Below are positions 57,134 to 64,000 of a stretch of 64,000 bases of DNA, one piece after another. Numbering within the stretch: position 1 is the stretch's first letter; every line of letters begins with the position of its first letter. The stretch is taken from NCBI GenBank assembly GCA_947599835.1, contig CANQFQ010000006.1, forward strand, positions 45,475-109,474. The letters run 5' to 3'. Below the pieces are notes generated by a model that saw only the letters and a program-made list of their open reading frames with translations, had not been told where the DNA came from and searched no databases. The translations under genes were made by a program, and so were the position numbers. The stretch is from an uncultured Bacilli bacterium. GTDB lineage: Bacteria > Bacillota_I > Bacilli_A > RFN20 > CAG-631.

Positions 57134-57988
57134 ATGCCAGAATTACCAGAAGTAGAAACGGTTAAGGAAACCTTAAAAAGATATGTTTTAAATCAACGTA
57201 TTGAAAAGGTTATCGTACGTTATCCAAAAATGATTGAAAATTGTGATGTGGTTACTTTTATTACTCAATTGTCTTTTCAAACGATTTTAGATGTTCAGCG
57301 AAAAGGAAAATTTTTAATTTTTATTTGTGATCGAGGATATATCATTTCTCATTTAAGAATGGAAGGGAAATATTATTACAATTCGCATACCGAAGATAAG
57401 CATACCCATTTGATTTTTGTGTTTCATGATCATACAACTTTAGCTTATCATGATGTTCGTAAATTTGGTAAATTTTATTATTTTGATCAAACTCAAAAAA
57501 TCGAACAGCTACCTCCCTTAAATCGGTTAGGAAAAGAACCCTTTGAATTATTAGATGGAAGTTATTTGTATCAAAAAATTCATTTACTTAAAAAGCCAAT
57601 TAAAACGCTTTTATTAGATCAAAGCATTCTAGCTGGAATTGGAAATATTTATGCCGATGAAATTTGCTTTGCTAGTAAAATCTCACCTTTTAAAAGTGCA
57701 AATCAAATGACAAAAAAAGAATGCAATAGGATGATTGAACAAGCTAAAAAAATTTTAACTGAGGCCATCCAATTAGGTGGCTCTACGGTTCGAAGTTATC
57801 AAAGTGAACATGGCATCAATGGCAAATTTCAAACGAAATTGCATGTTTATGGGAGAGAAGGATTGCCTTGTGATATTTGTCAAACAAACATTATCAAAAC
57901 AAAATTGAATCAAAGAGGAACGCATTATTGCCCTCATTGTCAGAAAGGAAAGAAATATGTTAATAGGAATAACAGGAGTTATAGGTAG
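57134..57988 (+). CDS. mutM: Formamidopyrimidine-DNA glycosylase
   Basis: MutM removes oxidised purines and nicks the site by beta/delta elimination. The 284-residue product begins MPELPEVETV with the catalytic Pro and Glu, has the conserved Lys in RKGKFLIF, the helix-two-turn-helix around LLDQSILAGIGNIYADE and a C-terminal zinc finger CDIC...CPHC with the DNA-intercalating Arg. Its end overlaps the start of coaE by 32 bp. Confidence 0.97.
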   Translation: MPELPEVETVKETLKRYVLNQRIEKVIVRYPKMIENCDVVTFITQLSFQTILDVQRKGKFLIFICDRGYIISHLRMEGKYYYNSHTEDKHTHLIFVFHDHTTLAYHDVRKFGKFYYFDQTQKIEQLPPLNRLGKEPFELLDGSYLYQKIHLLKKPIKTLLLDQSILAGIGNIYADEICFASKISPFKSANQMTKKECNRMIEQAKKILTEAIQLGGSTVRSYQSEHGINGKFQTKLHVYGREGLPCDICQTNIIKTKLNQRGTHYCPHCQKGKKYVNRNNRSYR

Positions 57989-58523
57989 TGGGAAATCTAT
58001 GGTAGGTAAACTTTTAAAAAAGGAACATTATTTATTTTTTGATTGTGATCAATTTGTCAAAGAAGCCTATGAACAACCCGCGATTCAAATCCAATTAGAA
58101 CAAAACTTTCATTGCTTTCAGCAACAAAAAATGGATAAACAACGCATTATTCAAGCAATTTTAGAACAGCCATCTAAAGTATTATTACTTAATGAAATTA
58201 TTCATCCATATGTCATCCAAAAAATTGTCGAATTAAAAGAAAAATATGCTAACCAACTTTTATTTGTTGAAATTCCTTTACTTTTTGAATGTCATTTGCA
58301 ACATTATTGTGATTATACTTTGACAGTTGTTGCTTCTAGCGAAATGATAGAAAAGCGACTCAAAGAAAGAAATATTCAAAATTATCCTTTAATGCGCATT
58401 TTACAACAATTTCAATTAAATCAAGAAACAAAAGCAGAAATGGCAGACCAAATCATAGAAAATATGTCGACTATTGAAGAATTAGAAAAAAATCTACATT
58501 CTGTAATTGCTAATTTTAAATAA
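57957..58523 (+). CDS. coaE: Dephospho-CoA kinase
   Basis: CoaE phosphorylates dephospho-CoA in the last step of CoA synthesis. The 188-residue product has P-loop GVIGSGKSMV, the DCDQFVKEAY substrate region and VEIPLLFE. The ATG at 57957 lies inside the 3' end of mutM and is preceded by AAAGGAAAG, so the two are translationally coupled; the mutM-coaE pairing is common in Bacillota. Confidence 0.95.
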   Translation: MLIGITGVIGSGKSMVGKLLKKEHYLFFDCDQFVKEAYEQPAIQIQLEQNFHCFQQQKMDKQRIIQAILEQPSKVLLLNEIIHPYVIQKIVELKEKYANQLLFVEIPLLFECHLQHYCDYTLTVVASSEMIEKRLKERNIQNYPLMRILQQFQLNQETKAEMADQIIENMSTIEELEKNLHSVIANFK

Positions 58524-58575
58524 ATTAGATACAATAAATAAGTAACGAAAAGTTGAAAAAAGGAGGTTGTCAATA

Positions 58576-59799
58576 ATGTCAAATGATGTCAAAGAATTTG
58601 ATACTTATACGATTGAAAGAAGTGGCATTATTACGGATTTTGATCAAAAAGTGATTTATCGCTTATATCAACCAATCATTGGACATTGTGCGACAGCGCT
58701 TTATTTTACCTTGCTATCTGAATCTAATGTCAATAGTATTATTGCCAATCATCGTTTACATTCTCGGTTATATTCCATCATGCAAATTTCTAGTCCGGAA
58801 TTTATCGCTGCTAGAAAAAAACTTGAAGGTATAGGCCTCTTGAATACAAAAGTCAAAGAACATGAAAATCATATTGCCTTAGAATATCTCTATATTTTAC
58901 ATTCTCCTAAAGCACCCAATGATTTTTTTAAAGACCCAATATTGAATAGTTTATTGTTGCAAAAGTTAGGCGAAGATGAATTTTATCGCACTCAATATTT
59001 TTATAGTGATAATCATTATTCTAACGATGCTTATGCGGATATCACTTCAACATTTGAAGAAAGTTTTGAAAAAAGTCAAGCCTCTACAGTTTCAATTTCT
59101 AGCCATTATAGTGAAAAAGTAACGCAAAATATAAGTTCTGATTTTGATATGGATCATTTCATTTTAAAAATGGCGGATCATTTGATTCCTAAAGCTGTGT
59201 TTACTGTCGCAGTAAGAAAAGAAATTTTGCGGGTCAAATTATTATTTAATTTGAGTGATACCGTTTTAGAAAGTTGTGTTGTGGCTTCTATAGAAATGGG
59301 TCAAAATAATAAAAAAACCATGAATTTATCGAAGTTTAATCAAATTGTGGAAGAAATGACACAAAATGAAAATGAAAATCGTGAAGATACGCCAGATTCA
59401 TTATTTTTCTGTAAAAAACTAGATTCGACAGATCCATTTAATTATTACAGAGAACTTTTAGGTATTTCTGCTTTATTTAAAGATGATCTTTTAATGATTA
59501 AAGAATTTGTAGATATGAATATTCCAAAAGGTGTCATTAATGCTACTTTGTGGTATTGTTATACATATAAAAAAGGCGATTATAATTTTAAAGGTTATGT
59601 GAATCGTGTGATGAGTTCTGTAGTCAAAGAAAAATGCAGAGACGCTTATCAAACGTACCTTTATTTTAAACAACGGAAAATGGTAAAACCAATAGAAACC
59701 CAAAAAGATATGGATGCAAGCAAAAATGCTACAAATGCTCAAGAAAATCCAATTTCCGATGATTTATTAAAAGAAATTGCAAAGAAATGGTGTAAATAA
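58576..59799 (+). CDS. dnaB: Replication initiation and membrane attachment protein DnaB
   Basis: In low-GC Gram-positives DnaB acts with DnaD and DnaI to load the replicative helicase at oriC. The 407-residue product has the DnaB N-terminal winged helix region (DQKVIYRLYQPIIGHCATALYF) and the DDBH2 domain around GVINATLWYCYTYKKGDYN and FKGYVNRVMSSVVKE, with the YxxxIxxW-like pattern typical of DnaD/DnaB. The start at 58576 is 9 bases after AGGAGG; a TTG at 58567 is too close. Confidence 0.93.
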   Translation: MSNDVKEFDTYTIERSGIITDFDQKVIYRLYQPIIGHCATALYFTLLSESNVNSIIANHRLHSRLYSIMQISSPEFIAARKKLEGIGLLNTKVKEHENHIALEYLYILHSPKAPNDFFKDPILNSLLLQKLGEDEFYRTQYFYSDNHYSNDAYADITSTFEESFEKSQASTVSISSHYSEKVTQNISSDFDMDHFILKMADHLIPKAVFTVAVRKEILRVKLLFNLSDTVLESCVVASIEMGQNNKKTMNLSKFNQIVEEMTQNENENREDTPDSLFFCKKLDSTDPFNYYRELLGISALFKDDLLMIKEFVDMNIPKGVINATLWYCYTYKKGDYNFKGYVNRVMSSVVKEKCRDAYQTYLYFKQRKMVKPIETQKDMDASKNATNAQENPISDDLLKEIAKKWCK

Positions 59800-59800
59800 A

Positions 59801-60655
59801 ATGGAAAAATTTAACTATCAATATCAAAAATTAATGACAGATGACGAAATTTTAGCAATGATTCATCAATCCCAACAAGCAAATGATTTGATTGCTCAAT
59901 TAAAATTATCGGATGAAGAAGTTTTAAATTATAGTGAAAAAATTTTGTTTTTTATCAACGAAAATAGGCCCTGTGAAACATGCTCTGGAATCAAACATTG
60001 TCCTAAAGCAGAAAAAGGCCTTGTTTATTGTTTGTTTCGAGATGATTACAATGAATTAATGGCTAAATATCAATCTTGTGAGCCTTATTATCAGTATTTT
60101 GGCAAAGCACAAAATATTGTTTATTCTTCTTATCCGATTGAAGATATTTTAGACGCCAAAACGGATGAATTTATCTCCTTACTTTCAACCCAAGATAGTC
60201 AGTTTATATCGATGGTCGCTGCATTAGTTAAACAAGCAAAAACGAAGGGATGTTATCTTACTTTTAAAAAAGCAAGTGAGCATAAAAAGTTTGTTTTAAT
60301 ATTGGTTTCTGTATTAATTAATACCTATTTTTGTGCTATTATAAAAATGAGCTCTTTTTTACAAGAATTGAAAAGTTGTTTTAAAAATAAAGAAAAATAT
60401 GACCAATTATTCTATAAAGTAGAAAATGCACCGATTTTGATTATTGACCATCTAGGTGAAGAAACGATTTCTGCTTGGAGTCGTGATGATGTTTTATTAA
60501 GCATTTTAAATTATCGATTAGATCACGATTTAGTGACAATATTTGTGAGTGAATTTGAGTTAAAGCAATTATCTTTACTTTATCGATTACAAAATGATCA
60601 CTTGAAAGCCGACAAGTTAATTTCAAAAATAAAACAACTTACACAATATGAATAA
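59801..60655 (+). CDS. dnaI: DnaI-like helicase loader with degenerate AAA+ domain
   Basis: DnaI is the AAA+ loader that places the replicative helicase. The 284-residue product keeps the N-terminal zinc-binding domain (Cys58, Cys61, Cys67 and Cys77), but where DnaI has the Walker A YLxGxxGxGKT there is YLTFKKASEHKKFVL (residues 152-166). Walker B is altered to ILIIDHLGEE, the sensor-1 Asn is Glu (FVSEF), and the arginine finger position is not conserved. It follows dnaB by 1 bp, as in Bacillus. It probably binds helicase without hydrolysing ATP. Confidence 0.85.
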   Translation: MEKFNYQYQKLMTDDEILAMIHQSQQANDLIAQLKLSDEEVLNYSEKILFFINENRPCETCSGIKHCPKAEKGLVYCLFRDDYNELMAKYQSCEPYYQYFGKAQNIVYSSYPIEDILDAKTDEFISLLSTQDSQFISMVAALVKQAKTKGCYLTFKKASEHKKFVLILVSVLINTYFCAIIKMSSFLQELKSCFKNKEKYDQLFYKVENAPILIIDHLGEETISAWSRDDVLLSILNYRLDHDLVTIFVSEFELKQLSLLYRLQNDHLKADKLISKIKQLTQYE

Positions 60656-60685
60656 AAAATCATCGCAATGAGCGATGATTTTTTT
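60654..60685. terminator. Bidirectional terminator between dnaI and the LysR gene
   Basis: AAATCATCGC (60657-60666) pairs perfectly with GCGATGATTT (60672-60681), flanked by A and T runs on either side. Confidence 0.9.
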
Positions 60686-60691
60686 ATTAAC

Positions 60692-61591
60692 TTAATTATA
60701 ATTTTTTAATATTTCTTGATAGGATCGTGTAATATGTTGCAAAATGTCTTCATATGCAAAATCTTTACGATAAATAATATCGGTTTCACGGGCCATGCTT
60801 AAATTTTCAATTTGTAAAATTTTGATTTTATTTTGTTGTAAATCTTTAATACATGCACTTCTAGGGAGAATTGAAACACCTAAATTTTTTTGAACAAGTT
60901 CTTTGATTGTTTCAATATTATCGACTTCTAAGGTAACGTTGAAACTATGAATACTTTCATTGATGGTTGCTAGCGTTGATTCAAATAATTCACGCGTCGC
61001 AGAAGAAGGCAATCTTAAAATCATTTTTTCTTTTTTTAATTGATTTAAAGTAATGATAGCACCATTTGCTAAATAATGATTTTTTGAAAGAACACAGACA
61101 AGATAATCGGTATCTAGCATTAAAGCATTAAATTGGGCATTCGTGTTTTTTTCTTCAATTACCGCCATATCAATTTCATAATTGGATAACCTATCATAAA
61201 GATTTTTTTTAGTATCAGTAACAATAGTAATAGATAATTTATCAATATCATTTACACATTTGGCAAAGACTTCCGTCATCATATTACTTTCAGCTGTATG
61301 TGTAATGCCGACTCTAATTTTTTTTAAACATTGACTTGGATTAAGTAATTCTTCGGTCATTTTTTGATCGATAGATTGCATCATTTTGGCATATTTATAG
61401 ACGATTTCGCCCTCTTGTGTCATTCTAAGATTTCCTTTATTTCGTATGAAAAGTGTGGCATGCAATTCGTTTTCCAATTGTAAAATATGGTGGCTAACAG
61501 CTGGCTGTGTCAAAGAAAGTTCTTTTGCAGCTCTTGTAAAATTTTTAAGTTCAGCAACTTTAAAAAAAGTTAACATTTTGTTTTCAATCAT
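60692..61591 (-). CDS. LysR-family transcriptional regulator
   Basis: The 299-residue product has the LysR helix-turn-helix (LTFFKVAELKNFTRAAKEL then SLTQPAVSHHILQLENEL) and a C-terminal inducer-binding domain of the periplasmic-binding type. The start at 61591 is set by GGAAGTG upstream; longer starts lie in the divergent promoter. It is divergent from the CPA2 antiporter gene and probably regulates it, which is the usual arrangement, but the inducer is unknown. Confidence 0.93.
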   Translation of the reverse strand: MIENKMLTFFKVAELKNFTRAAKELSLTQPAVSHHILQLENELHATLFIRNKGNLRMTQEGEIVYKYAKMMQSIDQKMTEELLNPSQCLKKIRVGITHTAESNMMTEVFAKCVNDIDKLSITIVTDTKKNLYDRLSNYEIDMAVIEEKNTNAQFNALMLDTDYLVCVLSKNHYLANGAIITLNQLKKEKMILRLPSSATRELFESTLATINESIHSFNVTLEVDNIETIKELVQKNLGVSILPRSACIKDLQQNKIKILQIENLSMARETDIIYRKDFAYEDILQHITRSYQEILKNYN

Positions 61592-61631
61592 TTTATCACT
61601 TCCATAAAAAAAATTTATCATTATCAAAAAT

Positions 61632-61668
61632 ATTATAATTGGTTTTTTATCACATTTCAACATATAAT
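61632..61668. promoter_or_regulatory. Overlapping divergent promoters of lysR and the antiporter
   Basis: On the minus strand TTGAAA (61655-61660) and TATAAT (61632-61637) are 17 bp apart and face lysR. On the plus strand TTGGTT (61639-61644) and TATAAT (61663-61668) are 18 bp apart and face the antiporter. The two promoters interlock, so binding of RNA polymerase at one would exclude the other. Confidence 0.75.
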
Positions 61669-61703
61669 GTAGATATTAAATAATTAGTAATGGGGTTCTT
61701 ATT

Positions 61704-63170
61704 ATGGTTTTTAAATTGAAATCGATTTATGACTTATTAAATATTGACTCAATGGTAGCTAAGGTAATTATATCTATCGCTTTTATGCTATTTGCTGGTT
61801 TTTTAATGACTCGAATTACCAAATTATTAAAATTACCGAATGTAACGGCATATATTGTAGCTGGAATTTTAATTGGACCATTTTGCTTAAATTTAATTCC
61901 TACAGAAGTCAGTTCGGGGATGGATTTTTTAGCCGATATTGCTTTAGCTTTTATTGCTTTTTCGACCGGCGAGTTTTTTAAATTTTCAACGTTAAAGAAA
62001 AATGGTGGTAAAGTAGTGGTGATTACAATTTTTGAAGCTTTACTTGCAACCATTTTGGTATTTATCGTGACTTATTTTATTTTAGGATTAAGTTTAACTT
62101 TTTCTGTGGTTCTTGCCGCTCTTGCGGCTGCAACGGCTCCGGCTTCAACAATGATGACGATTCGGCAAACGGGTGCCAAAGGAGATTTTGTGGATACTTT
62201 ATTGCAAGTGGTAGCTTTGGATGATGTTGTTGGATTAGTTGCTTATAGTATTGCAATTTCGATTGCGCTTGCTGTAGGAACGGGTCATTTTAATGCATGG
62301 AATGTGGCTAAACCCATTTTGTTGAACCTTGGTGTTTTTGTCTTGGGTGCCGTTTTTGGTTTATTGATGAAATTTTTGATGCCACAAAAAAGAACAACCG
62401 ATAATCGACTCATTATTTCCATTGCATTAATTTTTTCGTTTTGTGGAATTTGTACCCTTTTAGATGTTTCGCCATTACTTGGCTGTATGTCAATGGGAAC
62501 TGTTTATATTAATATATCTAAGGATGATAAACTTTTTAAGCAATTAAATTATTTTACCCCACCCATTTTATTATTGTTTTTTGTTCGATCGGGTGTTTGT
62601 TTTGATTTAAATGCTTTGTTCAAACCAAGCAAAATGTCGGGTGGAACTTCCTTAATCATCATTGGTGTCGTTTACTTTTTCGTTCGCATTTTAGGAAAGT
62701 ATTTAGGAGCCATGGGCGGCTGTGCACTTGTGAAAAAAGAAAAAAATGTTCGAAACTATTTAGGTCTTGCTTTAATTCCACAGGCAGGAGTTGCTATTGG
62801 ACTTGCTGCCTTGGGTGCGCGAACCTTAGGTGGTGAAACTGGAAATGCCTTGCAAACCATCATTTTAGCTTCGAGTATTTTATATGAATTGATAGGACCA
62901 ATGTGTGCTAAATTATCTTTATACTTATCGCATTCATATGGTATTTCTAATTTAGATGAAGTTTCTCTTGCAAATCATGGAACAAGTCCTACAAGCAATG
63001 AAAAAGTGTTACCGCGAGAAACTTTATTAAACGAAATTCAAAAAATTCAAAAAGAATTGCCAGAATTTTCACATCATCACGAAGAACTTTCTGAAGAAGA
63101 GGCCGCTTTTTTAGAGGCTGCAGAAGAACAATTAAATGCGATGCAACCAAGAAATCGCATGAAAAGATAG
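61704..63170 (+). CDS. CPA2-family cation:proton antiporter
   Basis: The 488-residue protein has about 12 hydrophobic helices with the Na+/H+ exchanger family pattern: LPNVTAYIVAGILIGPF in an early helix, IALAFIAFSTGEFFKF, ATAPASTMMTIRQTGAKGDF and VALDDVVGLVAYSI with the paired Asp expected for ion transport. The C-terminal tail of about 50 residues is acidic and has no TrkA or universal stress domain. It would exchange K+ or Na+ for protons. Confidence 0.88.
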   Translation: MVFKLKSIYDLLNIDSMVAKVIISIAFMLFAGFLMTRITKLLKLPNVTAYIVAGILIGPFCLNLIPTEVSSGMDFLADIALAFIAFSTGEFFKFSTLKKNGGKVVVITIFEALLATILVFIVTYFILGLSLTFSVVLAALAAATAPASTMMTIRQTGAKGDFVDTLLQVVALDDVVGLVAYSIAISIALAVGTGHFNAWNVAKPILLNLGVFVLGAVFGLLMKFLMPQKRTTDNRLIISIALIFSFCGICTLLDVSPLLGCMSMGTVYINISKDDKLFKQLNYFTPPILLLFFVRSGVCFDLNALFKPSKMSGGTSLIIIGVVYFFVRILGKYLGAMGGCALVKKEKNVRNYLGLALIPQAGVAIGLAALGARTLGGETGNALQTIILASSILYELIGPMCAKLSLYLSHSYGISNLDEVSLANHGTSPTSNEKVLPRETLLNEIQKIQKELPEFSHHHEELSEEEAAFLEAAEEQLNAMQPRNRMKR

Positions 63171-63182
63171 GAGGAAATCAAA

Positions 63183-63911
63183 ATGACTTTATTTATTGAT
63201 CCATTGGCAAAATTATTGGGAAAGTGGGCTGAAAATCTAACCGTTTGGTCGATTTTACTAAGAATTATTTTAACGATTGTTTTATCTTTTGTTATTGGTT
63301 ATGAACGTTCTAGGAAAAGACATTCTGCAGGACTTCGAACGTTTATTTTAATTTCTTTAACCGCTTGTATCACAATGATTTTAGATATTTACTTAATTGA
63401 AAAATACACTTTGGCAATTGCATTGCTCTCCGCAGCTACAATTATTGGAACCGCAATGTTGAGTGGTAATTCCATTTTATTTAGTTCTAAAAAGCAAATT
63501 AAAGGGTTAACAACATCTGCAGGGCTATGGTTTAGTGCAGCCATTGGATTTACAACAGGCGCAGGTTTATATCTTATTACGCTCATTTTATTTGTAGCAT
63601 TATTGTTAATTCTTGCAATTTTACCAAATATCGAAGTCTTTTTAAAAAATCACTCCAATCATTTTGAAATTCATTTAGAATTAAAAAATCGAAGTGATTT
63701 GCAAAACTTTACTGCAACCATCCGAAAATTACAATTACAAATTGATGATATCGAATTAAATCCTGCATATATTGGTACCGGATTAAGTGTGTATACCATT
63801 GCAATTTCAATTCTTAATAAAGAGCAAATGAAAAAATATAAAAATGCCCAAGAAATTATTGCTGCTTTAAGCTCTTTAGATTATGTTGCCTATATTGAAG
63901 AACTTCATTAA
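63183..63911 (+). CDS. MgtC/SapB-family membrane protein
   Basis: The 242-residue product has an N-terminal MgtC domain with four to five helices and the signature RIILTIVLSFVIGYERSRKR then RTFILISLTACITM, plus TTSAGLWFSAAIGFTTGAGLY. The C-terminal 90 residues form an ACT-like soluble domain. In other bacteria MgtC relates to Mg2+ limitation and regulation of membrane ATP synthase. It is 12 bp after the antiporter with SD AGGAGG, so the pair may act jointly on ion homeostasis. Confidence 0.9.
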   Translation: MTLFIDPLAKLLGKWAENLTVWSILLRIILTIVLSFVIGYERSRKRHSAGLRTFILISLTACITMILDIYLIEKYTLAIALLSAATIIGTAMLSGNSILFSSKKQIKGLTTSAGLWFSAAIGFTTGAGLYLITLILFVALLLILAILPNIEVFLKNHSNHFEIHLELKNRSDLQNFTATIRKLQLQIDDIELNPAYIGTGLSVYTIAISILNKEQMKKYKNAQEIIAALSSLDYVAYIEELH

Positions 63912-64000
63912 TTAAAAGATTATATCGTGAATTGAAAAAGTAAAATCCAGAATCATAAAGTGTAAAAAGGATGAAAGAGAGAAGTCCAGAAAAAGGGCAA

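Noticed and set aside
63971..64000. Start of another gene at the right edge
   Set aside because: An ATG at 63971 is open to the window end, but the AAAAGG before it abuts the ATG with no spacing and only ten codons are visible.

Overview
The window is AT-rich DNA from a low-GC Gram-positive bacterium of the Bacillota, most likely a member of class Bacilli near the Erysipelotrichia/Mollicutes branches. The reasons are gene order and gene content shared with Bacillus: spoIVFA-spoIVFB-rplU-prp-rpmA-obg, ezrA-iscS-thiI, SpoVID-YsxE-engB-lon-tig, and polA-mutM-coaE-dnaB-dnaI, plus single-chain GlyRS and the primosomal proteins DnaB/DnaI. Trp is encoded by TGG and TGA ends at least two genes (at 2863 and 49956), so the standard bacterial code applies. 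No phage, insertion sequence, CRISPR array or rRNA was seen.

Region by region: 1-2.7 kb holds (minus strand) the start of obg, ribosomal L27, its leader protease Prp, L21 with a probable autoregulatory leader, and the SpoIVFB/SpoIVFA intramembrane protease pair. 2.7-7.4 kb is a compact Tad/type-IV-pilus-like secretion locus (CpaF ATPase, two GspF-type membrane proteins, a 48-residue pilin-like peptide, pseudopilin-like and secreted proteins). 7.6-13.1 kb holds a DUF2188 protein, an M15-like peptidase with a peptidoglycan-binding domain, TypA, a GPH-type sugar symporter and a PlsC-like acyltransferase. 13.4-24 kb is housekeeping: galE, glyQS, dnaG, rpoD, trmK, rpmE, ezrA, iscS, thiI.

24-31 kb (minus strand) is tig-lon-engB followed by two sporulation-type proteins that look degenerate (SpoVID-like without its LysM, YsxE-like without kinase residues). 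31-33.6 kb is a copper P-type ATPase with HMA domains at both ends, preceded by a near-perfect CIRCE (HrcA) element and a consensus promoter. Two tRNA genes, Arg(TCT) and Gly(TCC), lie back to back at 33.8-34.1 kb. 34.5-37.2 kb is a MarR-controlled redox operon (carboxymuconolactone-decarboxylase/cupin fusion, flavodoxin lipoprotein, nitroreductase, and an ABM-family monooxygenase gene broken by an in-frame TGA).

37.5-46.3 kb is a run of five lipoprotein genes, the first with a Ser tract of about 97 residues, the fourth with BspA-type leucine-rich repeats and the fifth an M6-like metalloprotease. 46.4-51.4 kb has a NUDIX hydrolase, MscS channel, NAD(P)HX-repair enzyme and the NfnAB electron-bifurcating transhydrogenase. 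51.5-60.7 kb is a replication/repair block dnaE-polA-mutM-coaE-dnaB-dnaI, in which DnaI has lost its Walker A motif. The window ends with a LysR regulator divergent from a CPA2 cation/proton antiporter and an MgtC-family protein.

The most notable points are the CIRCE element in front of a copper ATPase, the ATPase-dead DnaI, the minimal Tad-like locus, the Ser-tract lipoprotein cluster, and the erosion of sporulation-type genes that are still in their ancestral places. Starts were moved from the longest open frame to the codon best served by a Shine-Dalgarno (SD) sequence where stated. All family assignments come from motif recognition by eye, without database searches.
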